Assembly (NCBI GenBank): GCA_964549245.1
Contig: CAZJUO010000018.1
Coordinates: 1 to 20,623, forward strand
Length of the DNA: 20,623 nt
Direction: 5' to 3'
Source of the DNA: CAZJUO01 sp964549245
GTDB taxonomy: Bacteria; Patescibacteriota; Patescibacteriia; UBA10025; JAHIVO01
A program made the translations under genes and the position numbers. The notes below the pieces were generated by a model that did not search any database, was not told where the DNA came from, and worked only from the letters and a program-made list of their open reading frames with translations. Shown here piece after piece: positions 13,980 to 19,721 of this stretch (its first letter is position 1; every line of letters begins with the position of its first letter).

Positions 13980-14993
13980 ATGACTACACCATCAAACGTG
14001 TCTACGTATAGAGACATACTAAAGAAAGCGTTCCGCATAACCATCCGCCACAAGTTTTTGTGGATTTTTGGTTTTTTCGCGGCTTTTATGGGTGCCGGCG
14101 GTGAATTTGAAACGATGTTCCGCAATTACGGTAATATTGCCCAACGCTCCGAGGCTATCTTTAGCCTGGAGGCGTTTTACCAAGGTGGGCTTATTTGGGC
14201 AGTGATTGATAATATCGGGGTGTTTTTCCGTGAATATCCCTGGCAGGCTTTTTTCTTGCTGTTTATTATCGCCGTTTTGACTTTAGTTCTTATCTGGTTG
14301 GCTATTGTTTCCCAGATTGCCCTGTTTGATGCGGCCGCAAAAATCCAAAGAGACAAAAAAGTCAGATACAACGATGGTTTCCGAGTAGGCAGCCAGCATT
14401 TTTGGCCGGTCCTGTTGATTAATATTATCGTTAAGGCGGCCTTATATGCTTTATTCGTGGTTATTAGCGCGCCTCTGGTAGCTTGGTTCTTGGCCAAGGA
14501 TAGCATTGCGGGCGGATTTATTTTTATACTGTTTATATTTTTTGTTTTTGTGCCGCTGTCAGTTATCGTTTCTTTTGTTATTAAATATGCCATAGCCTAT
14601 ATCGTTATTGAGGGTAAAAAAACAGGAGAGGCCCTGCGCTCGGGTTGGCAGCTTTTTAAAAAGAACTGGCTGACTACTATAGAAATGGCGGTTATAGTTT
14701 TGGCCATAGGCATATTGGTAGGCGTGGTGATTGTTTTGCTGGTGGGTATTGTGGCAGTGCCGTTTATCGTTGTTGATATCGCCGCGTTGCTGCTTGGTTC
14801 GAGTACGGCCTTTAATGTGGCGACGGTGGTAGCTATGGTGGTGTGGTTTGTAATAGTGGCAGTGCTGGGAAGTGCGTATGTGGCTTTTCAATACACCGCT
14901 TGGACTGATCTGTTTTTACGGTTAAACAAAAATAAGGCCCAGAGCAAGCTAATGCGCTGGTTTGGTAAAATCGGTTCGGCCAAAAAATCGTAG
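13980..14993 (+). CDS. Polytopic membrane protein of unknown function
   Basis: A 337-aa integral membrane protein with about six or seven helices: roughly 27-43, 90-115, 143-170, 176-205, 235-262 and 268-305. Between helices lie charged cytosolic loops such as AAKIQRDKKVRYNDGFRVGSQHFW and IEGKKTGEALRSGWQLFKKNW. Repeated A...G..L.K..W patterns recall the membrane part of the glycerophosphodiester-phosphodiesterase-type and DUF4013-like families, where two similar halves each carry a GF/GW-containing amphipathic helix. That is only a resemblance. GGGAGG lies 5 bases before the ATG. It starts 20 bases after ftsH and could be read through from the ftsH promoter; a terminator follows at 15005. Confidence 0.85.
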   Translation: MTTPSNVSTYRDILKKAFRITIRHKFLWIFGFFAAFMGAGGEFETMFRNYGNIAQRSEAIFSLEAFYQGGLIWAVIDNIGVFFREYPWQAFFLLFIIAVLTLVLIWLAIVSQIALFDAAAKIQRDKKVRYNDGFRVGSQHFWPVLLINIIVKAALYALFVVISAPLVAWFLAKDSIAGGFIFILFIFFVFVPLSVIVSFVIKYAIAYIVIEGKKTGEALRSGWQLFKKNWLTTIEMAVIVLAIGILVGVVIVLLVGIVAVPFIVVDIAALLLGSSTAFNVATVVAMVVWFVIVAVLGSAYVAFQYTAWTDLFLRLNKNKAQSKLMRWFGKIGSAKKS

Positions 14994-15004
14994 CTGATTA
15001 TTGT

Positions 15005-15043
15005 ACGGCACAAGGTGGTGCGTATTGACTGCCGTGTTTTTTT
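15005..15043 (+). terminator. Probable terminator after the membrane protein
   Basis: ACGGCA (15005-15010) pairs with TGCCGT (15030-15035), followed by G and seven T. A competing inner hairpin GCAC/GTGC is present. It starts 11 bases after the stop codon of the ftsH-linked membrane gene. Confidence 0.65.
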
Positions 15044-15056
15044 GTTATATTCAAAA

Positions 15057-15070
15057 TGCTCGCAGATGGA
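15057..15070 (-). pseudogene. tRNA 3'-end fragment
   Basis: Fourteen bases identical to the last 14 of the broken tRNA at 15140-15203 (half of the T stem, the acceptor strand TGCGAGC and discriminator A). The rest of the gene is replaced upstream (minus strand) by a GC-rich palindromic block (15075-15119). Too short to be a tRNA gene; it is a remnant or a partial duplication. Confidence 0.6.
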
Positions 15071-15074
15071 TTTT

Positions 15075-15119
15075 CCGCCAGGGGCGGACCCCGCCCCTAC
15101 CTTAATTTTTATGTGGCGG
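15075..15119. repeat. GC-rich palindromic element inside tRNA remnants
   Basis: An outer CCGCCA (15075-15080) / TGGCGG (15114-15119) pair encloses a perfect 8-bp hairpin, AGGGGCGG (15080-15087) with CCGCCCCT (15091-15098). It abuts a tRNA 3' fragment. It looks like an intergenic palindromic repeat that has landed in a tRNA T arm, but no second copy of this exact form is in the window. Confidence 0.55.
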
Positions 15120-15139
15120 GGGAACTATCCCTTTGTATA

Positions 15140-15203
15140 TGCTCGCAGATGGACTTGAATTTCACCCCGCCTGTATAGGCGGGGCAAGTCGACCCCCACT
15201 TTA
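15140..15203 (-). pseudogene. 3' half of a broken tRNA, with a hairpin in its T arm
   Basis: Read on the minus strand this gives TAA-AGTGG (loop end and 3' anticodon strand), the variable loop GGGTC, then the T arm and acceptor TGCGAGC-A. Compared with the intact tRNA next door, the T arm is interrupted: three bases (CCA on the plus strand) are replaced by 29 bases (15160-15188) containing a perfect 8-bp GC hairpin (15165-15172 with 15177-15184). The acceptor strand complements the 5' half at 15397-15432 (GCTCGCA with TGCGAGC). The 5' edge stops exactly where a palindromic-repeat end begins (15204). Confidence 0.8.
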
Positions 15204-15227
15204 CCTGTCCGCCGTACGGAGTGGCAG
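15204..15227 (+). repeat. Left end of a dispersed palindromic repeat
   Basis: CCTGTCCGCC, then GTACGGAGTGGCAG. Its first ten bases equal the start of the full copy at 20550-20589. It begins exactly at the interruption point in the anticodon loop of the broken tRNA. Complementary segments CCGCC and CGGAGTG in the copy at 15381-15396 could pair with it. Confidence 0.7.
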
Positions 15228-15240
15228 AAATTTCAATCGC

Positions 15241-15316
15241 TGGTGGGCGTAGATGGACTTGAACCATCGACCCCCACTTTATAAGAGTGGTGCTCTAACC
15301 ACTGAGCTATACGCCC
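15241..15316 (-). tRNA. tRNA-Ile (anticodon UAU), CCA encoded
   Basis: A complete cloverleaf: acceptor GGGCGTA/TACGCCC (7 bp), D stem GCTC/GAGC, anticodon stem CCACT/AGTGG, loop CTTATAA with UAU at positions 34-36, variable loop GGGTC, T stem GATGG/CCATC with loop TTCAAGT, discriminator A, and an encoded CCA (15241-15243). It is 73 bases plus CCA. UAU would read the Ile codon AUA directly. Most bacteria instead use a CAU tRNA modified to lysidine by TilS. AUA codons are used in this window (for example early in ftsH). It sits between the two halves of a broken, closely similar tRNA; the five bases before its 5' end can pair with its CCA end. Confidence 0.93.
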
Positions 15317-15380
15317 ACCAGCAACAAAAATAAAAGAGGATAATCAACTAGTAAATTTAATATATGTTTTATATGCTCCG

Positions 15381-15396
15381 CACTCCGGCAGGCGGG
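15381..15396 (+). repeat. Right end of a dispersed palindromic repeat
   Basis: CACTCC followed by GGCAGGCGGG; the last ten bases equal the end of the full copy at 20550-20589 (GGCAGGCGGG). It stops exactly where the 5' half of the broken tRNA ends (15397). Together with 15204-15227 it makes the two outer ends of one repeat element. Confidence 0.7.
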
Positions 15397-15432
15397 TAAG
15401 AGTGGTGCTTTAACCGACTGAGCTATGCGAGC
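15397..15432 (-). pseudogene. 5' half of a broken tRNA
   Basis: Minus strand: acceptor GCTCGCA, TA, D arm GCTC-AGTCGGTTA-AAGC (one mismatched pair), A, anticodon stem CCACT and loop start CTTA, then the sequence breaks into a palindromic-repeat end. Joined to TAA-AGTGG of the 3' half it would rebuild the loop CTTATAA, the same UAU anticodon loop as the intact tRNA. A good promoter lies just upstream. It is a broken gene unless the halves are joined at the RNA level. Confidence 0.8.
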
Positions 15433-15454
15433 ATAAAGTTGGCTAGTGGTTTTT

Positions 15455-15483
15455 AGTATATTCTAAATGTCGCATATCGTAAA
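15455..15483 (-). promoter_or_regulatory. Promoter of the tRNA locus
   Basis: Minus-strand TTTACG (15478-15483), 17 bases, TATACT (15455-15460), about 22 bases before the 5' half of the broken tRNA. It would transcribe both that half and the intact tRNA-Ile. Confidence 0.55.
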
Positions 15484-15488
15484 GAGTT

Positions 15489-15519
15489 GCAGAGGTGGGA
15501 TTTGTAATCCCGCCTCTGC
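15489..15519. repeat. 14-bp GC-rich hairpin between the tRNA locus and the PurM-like gene
   Basis: Arms 15489-15502 and 15506-15519 pair throughout (one G-U as RNA on the plus strand) around a 3-base loop. A broken T-rich stretch follows on the plus strand. No plus-strand gene lies just upstream, so it may separate the divergent tRNA and PurM-like promoters rather than end a gene. Confidence 0.6.
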
Positions 15520-15526
15520 TTGTTGT

Positions 15527-15555
15527 TTGCCAAATCCGGTTAAGTAGTTTAAGAT
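15527..15555 (+). promoter_or_regulatory. Promoter of the PurM-like gene
   Basis: TTGCCA (15527-15532), 17 bases, TAAGAT (15550-15555), about 70 bases before the GTG start. It begins 8 bases after a strong hairpin. Confidence 0.5.
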
Positions 15556-15625
15556 AAATGAATTATTACAAAAACAAAAGAGTTACTTTTACAAGGGAAT
15601 AAAAAAGAAAGAAAGGAGAACGAAC

Positions 15626-16861
15626 GTGCCAGACGCGTATATGAATGAAGTGATTCAGCCGGGCGATCGAGCTTCAATGCTAGGTAGGAACATCTGCTAT
15701 AACAGCCACGACAATAACCCAGCAGTACTTGTGGTCCCCCATCAACCGAATAATTTTCGGGGGGCGGTCGGTTTTTTATGGCAACCCCACATCTTGGAGC
15801 AAATGCTGGAAGCAAAGATTGACCCGCAGACTAAGAAGATTCTGAAGTGGACTATGCTGGAGCAGGTGGAAAACGACGGCGCTGGGGGTAAGCCGCAGTT
15901 TTTCAGTCTGGTAGGTACGCCGGCTGTGTTTCACGGGTTAGGCTGGGAAATCATCACCATGTGCGCTGATGATTTTGCCCGGTCCGGCAGGTTTCCTGCG
16001 GTATTTCTCAACGCCATGGATGTTAAGCAAATTACAGAAAAGAATTTTCCTTCAGTGAATGCACTGTTTGATGGATTTGGCGAAGCTTTGGCGCAGGCTC
16101 ATCTGGTAAATATTACCGGCGAGGTAGCGGTGATGAAGCATAGCATTACTGCATTCTGCGATATTGATTCTCCAGCACAGCTTGTCCTGACCTGGGGAGG
16201 CGCCTGCATTGGTTTAGCGCACCATGATTTGTTGATTGATAATTCCAGAATTGAGTCCGGTATGCCTATAGTGGGTTTTCGAGAGGCTGGTTACCGCTGT
16301 AACGGCGGAACGTTTTTTACGGAATTGCTTCTTAAAAAATACGGTTCACCTGAAATGATCATGATAAATGATTCAGCCCGCGAATTTGCTGAAAAATTAA
16401 CCGTTCCCTCGCGCAGCTACGCGCGTACCGTTTGCCGGATAGTTGGTTGGAATGATGATGGCAGCGTTGGTACGCCGCTGGCTGGTATTGCCGGCATCGC
16501 CCATATAACCGGCGGTGGTGTCTGGGGTAAATTTAAGGAAATACTCCCCAAAGGAGTAGGCGCCCAGCTTGATGGAATGCCCGATCCGCCTAAAGTATTA
16601 TTGGAAGCGCAGCAGCTGTCTCTTGAAACTGATTCGCCTTTATCTGATTGGCAGGCTTACAGCACGTTCCATGGAGGCTGCGGTATGCTGATGGTGGCAG
16701 CAACGCTCGATGATGCACATGCCATTATCCAGGAAGCAGAAAAAGATGGCATTGAGGCTTTGGTAGTTGGGATAACAATTCCTCAAGAAAACAACGAGGT
16801 CCAAATCTATTCACGATTCAGTGAATACGATAAATTTCTTTCCTCGGAACATCCCGAGTAG
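15626..16861 (+). CDS. Divergent PurM-like (AIR synthase-related) protein
   Basis: A 411-aa relative of phosphoribosylformylglycinamidine cyclo-ligase (PurM), the enzyme closing the imidazole ring in purine synthesis. Likeness: SLVGTPAVFHGLGWEIITMCADDFARSGRFPAVFLNAMD (94-132) aligns with the PurM stretch running from VGTK to the FLDY motif; HITGGGVWGKFKEILPKGVGAQLD (293-316) aligns with the C-terminal HITGGG motif; and STFHGGCGMLMVA (346-358) with the TFN.GIGM motif. Differences: the TTDGVGTK motif reads SLVGTPA, the GGETAEMPG motif reads TGEVAVMKH, and about 65 residues are extra. Activity as PurM is therefore uncertain. GTG start with GGAG 7 bases upstream. Monocistronic, with promoter and terminator; no other pur gene nearby. 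Confidence 0.75.
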   Translation: MPDAYMNEVIQPGDRASMLGRNICYNSHDNNPAVLVVPHQPNNFRGAVGFLWQPHILEQMLEAKIDPQTKKILKWTMLEQVENDGAGGKPQFFSLVGTPAVFHGLGWEIITMCADDFARSGRFPAVFLNAMDVKQITEKNFPSVNALFDGFGEALAQAHLVNITGEVAVMKHSITAFCDIDSPAQLVLTWGGACIGLAHHDLLIDNSRIESGMPIVGFREAGYRCNGGTFFTELLLKKYGSPEMIMINDSAREFAEKLTVPSRSYARTVCRIVGWNDDGSVGTPLAGIAGIAHITGGGVWGKFKEILPKGVGAQLDGMPDPPKVLLEAQQLSLETDSPLSDWQAYSTFHGGCGMLMVAATLDDAHAIIQEAEKDGIEALVVGITIPQENNEVQIYSRFSEYDKFLSSEHPE

Positions 16862-16871
16862 TATCCATTAC

Positions 16872-16899
16872 AAGGAAGTCTTAACCGGCTTCCTTTTTT
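16872..16899 (+). terminator. Terminator of the PurM-like gene
   Basis: AAGGAAGTC (16872-16880) pairs with GGCTTCCTT (16887-16895, one U-G) around a 6-base loop, followed by a T-run to 16899. Confidence 0.88.
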
Positions 16900-16907
16900 A
16901 TTTTATT

Positions 16908-16938
16908 AAAAAACCTGTCGGTACTTATCCGACAGGTT
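16908..16938 (-). terminator. Terminator of the minus-strand anchored protein
   Basis: AACCTGTCGG (16912-16921) and CCGACAGGTT (16929-16938) form a perfect 10-bp stem. On the minus strand it is followed by a U-run (16908-16913). It lies 7 bases beyond the stop of the gene at 16946 and back-to-back with the PurM-like terminator. Confidence 0.88.
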
Positions 16939-16945
16939 GGTTGTT

Positions 16946-17419
16946 CTAAGGTATGAGATATCCTTTGTTGAAATGTACTGAATCCTGGGTAAACCATTCA
17001 ACGTACCATTTTTTTGGATGCTGAACTTCACGGTCATAAATATACAATAGACCCTCTTGCGGTGAAGCGCTTACATACCGGCGGCTCACCGTATGATCAT
17101 TGAGCTGGACAACTGAAGAAAATACCATTGCTGAATCGGGCACATTGGCAATAAATTGTTTAGTTGTATGGAAAATTATTTCTGTATTGCCGACCCCAGT
17201 ACCGACACCGACGCCACCGCCGATACCCGCCGAAACATACTCTTTTTTTATCATGATGTTATTGATGTTTTTTACGGCTTGAAAGCGGTAGTGGTTTTCT
17301 ATTGATTCGGTATGCGGTATAGCCATGGTTTCATTGGGGGGATCGCAAAATATTCTCAAAGCTAGTATAAGGATTATAAGTATACAACCTATTATTACAA
17401 TAGCGAATAAGGCTTTCAT
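16946..17419 (-). CDS. Membrane-anchored orphan protein with Gly-rich segment
   Basis: A 157-aa protein starting with a hydrophobic helix (about 3-23, ALFAIVIIGCILIILILALRI), likely an uncleaved anchor or signal sequence, with the rest outside the membrane. The outer part has a Gly-rich stretch GIGGGVGVGTGVG (about 65-77) and several Tyr/Trp near the end (KKWYVEWFTQDSVHF). I do not recognise a family. GGAGG 9 bases before the ATG supports the start. A terminator follows 7 bases after the stop. Neighbours on the same strand are two other orphans, one secreted. Confidence 0.7.
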   Translation of the reverse strand: MKALFAIVIIGCILIILILALRIFCDPPNETMAIPHTESIENHYRFQAVKNINNIMIKKEYVSAGIGGGVGVGTGVGNTEIIFHTTKQFIANVPDSAMVFSSVVQLNDHTVSRRYVSASPQEGLLYIYDREVQHPKKWYVEWFTQDSVHFNKGYLIP

Positions 17420-17509
17420 ACGAGGTAACCTCCTTAGTATGTTTCAAGGTGCATTTATTTCTTTTTCTCCGCTGTCCATTGTTTAACAAATGAACCCCGG
17501 GGAAAAGGT

Positions 17510-17535
17510 GGAGAGCCAAATTAATTTGACTCTCC
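17510..17535 (-). terminator. Palindrome, possible weak terminator
   Basis: A 26-bp palindrome with a single mismatch pair (GGAGAG, then CAAATT at the centre, ending CTCTCC), centred at 17522/17523. It lies 15 bases past the stop of the gene at 17551. The downstream minus-strand sequence has only four U in ACCUUUUCCCC, so termination may be inefficient. The same CCUUUUCCC tail follows the hairpin at 17974-17999. Confidence 0.5.
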
Positions 17536-17550
17536 GAAAGTAATGAGCGA

Positions 17551-17886
17551 TCAGGATATTTTTTGGGAGTCTTGCCATTCTTGTAAGTCAGTGGCAACAT
17601 TTATTACAATATTATCCATCAATTCGCCCAATCTCATATGCTTAATCCATTCACTCGAGAATTGGACACATCCACCTGGGATCTCTCCATTCTTGTCATT
17701 GAACTTATTCACCTTGTGCATAATCAATGACCATTCTTTAGCAATTATATTGTGGTCAGATGACTCTGTGGGGTTTTCTTTGACTGCATCGTCAACAAAG
17801 GTGAGAAATTTTTTTAATTCAGTGATAATTGCTAATGCTTTAGTTACTTGACCTGCATCGGTGTCTTTAAAAAGTATTGTAGACAT
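17551..17886 (-). CDS. Small soluble orphan protein
   Basis: An unrecognised 111-aa protein (MSTILFKDTDAGQVTKAL...). Predicted mostly helical, no signal peptide or membrane helix, one cysteine. The start has AGGAG 6 bases upstream, and a palindrome follows the stop, so it behaves like a self-contained unit. The coding region is AT-richer than ftsH or gyrA. It lies between the anchored protein and the secreted protein, all on the minus strand with spacings over 130 bases, so these are probably separate transcripts. Confidence 0.6.
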   Translation of the reverse strand: MSTILFKDTDAGQVTKALAIITELKKFLTFVDDAVKENPTESSDHNIIAKEWSLIMHKVNKFNDKNGEIPGGCVQFSSEWIKHMRLGELMDNIVINVATDLQEWQDSQKIS

Positions 17887-17973
17887 TTTAAACTCCTAGG
17901 TTTAATTTTAAATAACGTTTTTTATTTTCTCTTTTTCTCTGAAGCTAATATTGAGTTAGCAACAGGGAAAAGG

Positions 17974-17999
17974 AGGGAAGCCAGTAAAAGGACTTCCCT
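17974..17999 (-). terminator. Terminator-like hairpin after the secreted protein
   Basis: On the minus strand AGGGAAG pairs with CTTCCCT, then (after a bulged U) CC with GG, around a 7-base loop, followed by CCUUUUCCC. It lies 20 bases beyond the stop of the gene at 18020. Confidence 0.55.
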
Positions 18000-18019
18000 T
18001 GTTTGGTGTGGAGAGTTTT

Positions 18020-18604
18020 TTAGAAGTTGAGTACTGCACGGGCCCAAATTTGGTTAGGCCCGGAATGGAATTGGTACGCACCGATGAAGATCAGATGTTT
18101 ACTGAACGGCAATACGACGCGGGGACCATACCCATAATCATCAGCCTGGCCTTCATCAAAGTGCATATTTTCAGTTTCCAGGCCGAGTAAGCAGATGGTG
18201 CCTATATGACAGTTAACATCAGCATAGGTCAGCCAGTCGTTGGTGCGCGTGTAATACTGGATATTGGTAAAGCAGTTGAGCGGGCCGAATACTTTATCAT
18301 GCGCCGCGCGGAAATCGATCAGCGCTTCGCCTTTGTTTTCTTTGACAAAGGCGCCAAAGTTCAGTTCCACCCACCAATTGTTACCAGAGTATTTACCGCC
18401 AGCTACAGCCACGGCTGCTTTATTCCCCGGATTGGGAAGAATAAGCCAGCCGCTGATACCGAAATGGCTGTTGTCGTACGTTTTCACGCCGTGCAACATG
18501 ATTTTGGTATTGGTAGTTTCCGGTTCGCTGGCCGCAACCGAATTGAGCATTACTCCAAATACCAGGGCAATAACCATTACCAGGGTGGTGGTAAGTTTTT
18601 TCAT
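18020..18604 (-). CDS. Secreted beta-rich protein, possible small beta-barrel
   Basis: A 194-aa protein with a clear signal peptide (MKKLTTTLVMVIALVFGVMLNSVAAS, cleavage likely near residue 25). The mature part alternates polar and hydrophobic residues in strands: NSHFGISGWLILPN, AAVAVAGGKY, NNWWVELNFGAFV, CFTNIQYYTRTNDW, HLIFIGAYQFHSG, and ends IWARAVLNF. A C-terminal Phe on an amphipathic strand is the usual mark of outer-membrane barrels, but a soluble beta protein is equally possible, especially if the host has no outer membrane. Two Cys (about 111 and 131) could form a disulfide. GGAGAG lies 6 bases before the ATG. The promoter lies within a near-palindrome (18651-18675). Confidence 0.75.
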   Translation of the reverse strand: MKKLTTTLVMVIALVFGVMLNSVAASEPETTNTKIMLHGVKTYDNSHFGISGWLILPNPGNKAAVAVAGGKYSGNNWWVELNFGAFVKENKGEALIDFRAAHDKVFGPLNCFTNIQYYTRTNDWLTYADVNCHIGTICLLGLETENMHFDEGQADDYGYGPRVVLPFSKHLIFIGAYQFHSGPNQIWARAVLNF

Positions 18605-18650
18605 TGTCTCTCTCCTTCTTGTAAAGAACGTTTTGGTTTTGTCTTGACTT

Positions 18651-18675
18651 TTAACGATATATCATATATCATTAA
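18651..18675. promoter_or_regulatory. 25-bp near-palindrome, candidate operator
   Basis: Twelve-base arms with one mismatch pair around a single central base: TTAA-y-GATATAT / ATATATC-r-TTAA. It contains the -10 hexamer of the minus-strand promoter for the secreted protein. A protein bound here would block polymerase. The closest regulator genes are the two TrmB paralogues starting at 18933. Confidence 0.65.
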
Positions 18676-18688
18676 TAATGAGTGGCAA
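18661..18688 (-). promoter_or_regulatory. Promoter of the secreted protein
   Basis: Minus-strand TTGCCA (18683-18688), 16 bases, TATGAT (18661-18666), about 55 bases before the ATG. The -10 lies inside the near-palindrome. Confidence 0.6.
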
Positions 18689-18689
18689 A

Positions 18690-18717
18690 TAACACCACAG
18701 GGTGGTAAGTAACACCA
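18690..18717. repeat. TAACACCA direct repeats upstream of the -35
   Basis: TAACACCA occurs at 18690-18697 and 18710-18717, exactly 20 bases apart (about two helix turns). An inverted ACCAC (18694-18698)/GTGGT (18702-18706) pair lies between. It is adjacent to the -35 box of the secreted-protein promoter, a usual place for activator sites. The rest of the 18605-18932 gap is AT-rich with no gene seen, only a 9-bp distant inverted repeat (18817-18825 with 18877-18885). Confidence 0.5.
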
Positions 18718-18932
18718 TATTATGATAGTTTTTAGTTAATTTAGCTAATATTAGATGATAATATCTTAATTTAGATTATTTATTTTATTGATATAGGCCC
18801 AATGTTTAAAGTTTTAAGAAGAATGCATGGAAATAAGTTTTTGTAGTGGAGTTTTAAAAATTCAGTTATCTTTTAACATTCTTCTGCACTCCCCCGCTAT
18901 TACGTAAAGTCTTACCTTTTTTCGAATAACCA

Positions 18933-19721
18933 ATGTATCGAGAAACCCTACAACAGCTAGGCTTGCATAAAAATGAGGCTAAAATATACGAAGCCTTATT
19001 GGCTATTGGGCCGGCCGGTATTTCTGACGTAGCTAAGGCAGCTAAAGTAAACCGCCGTAATGTGTATGATTCCATAAACAATTTAATCACCAAAGATTTA
19101 TTAATGCGTGTTGGCGGGCCGGGTGAGCATGTATATAAAGCGGCTAATCCCAAAAGGCTCCAGCAGATGCTCAATGAACAAAAGCAAGATATCAGCGCCA
19201 TACTCCCTGATCTTAAAGCGCTCTACCAAAAACATAGCGTCGATGAGCAAGCGTTTATTTCACATGGTACCGAGGGCATTAGGAATTTTTGGGATTATGT
19301 GGTGAATCAATCAGGGCCGTCGCTGTTTGTAGGCGGTAAGGGCGCCTGGCATGACCCTAAGATTAACGAAGAGCGGAAGATTCATTTTTCCGAATGCAAA
19401 AAAAAGAATATCGCCATTCAAGGCATTTTTGATCACGAAATGCTGGAACACGGTTACGATATATACCGCCACTATGAGCCCGACAATATCAGGTTTTTCC
19501 CCAAAGAATTCTCTACCAAAGCCTCGTATGATATTTGCGGTGACCGGGTAGTGCAATTTTCCATGCCCTATGAAAAAAGTTTGGAAAATATTTTAATATA
19601 TAATATTATCAGCCAGCCGTTGGCTGATTCGTATCGGGTCTGGTTTAAGTATCTCTGGCAGTTGGCCAAACCGTTACCTAATAAAGCAACCCATGGACCA
19701 AGCAGCCGCCAACATACTTGA
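18933..19721 (+). CDS. TrmB-family transcriptional regulator, copy 1
   Basis: A predicted DNA-binding regulator. Residues 1-75 form a TrmB-type winged helix: LGLHKNEAKIYEALLAIGPAGISDVAKAAKVNRRNVYDSINNLITKDLL, with recognition helix about 40-51 (NRRNVYDSINNL). A helical linker (72-100) follows, then an effector-type domain (about 105-250) as in TrmB and its single-domain relatives, including IQGIFDHEMLEHGY and the EFSTKASYDICGDRVVQFS strand pair. The family usually senses sugars or metabolites; the ligand is not predictable here. No Shine-Dalgarno precedes the ATG. Its last 29 bases overlap the start of copy 2, so the two are probably translationally coupled. Confidence 0.88.
   Translation: MYRETLQQLGLHKNEAKIYEALLAIGPAGISDVAKAAKVNRRNVYDSINNLITKDLLMRVGGPGEHVYKAANPKRLQQMLNEQKQDISAILPDLKALYQKHSVDEQAFISHGTEGIRNFWDYVVNQSGPSLFVGGKGAWHDPKINEERKIHFSECKKKNIAIQGIFDHEMLEHGYDIYRHYEPDNIRFFPKEFSTKASYDICGDRVVQFSMPYEKSLENILIYNIISQPLADSYRVWFKYLWQLAKPLPNKATHGPSSRQHT

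Noticed and set aside
15204..15396. Archaeal-type tRNA intron
   Set aside because: The gap holds another tRNA gene, the 3' half has a further insertion in its T arm, and no bulge-helix-bulge motif is clear. A broken gene is the simpler reading.
15057..15432. CRISPR array
   Set aside because: The repeated segments are tRNA pieces and palindromes with irregular spacing; there are no regular spacers and no cas genes.
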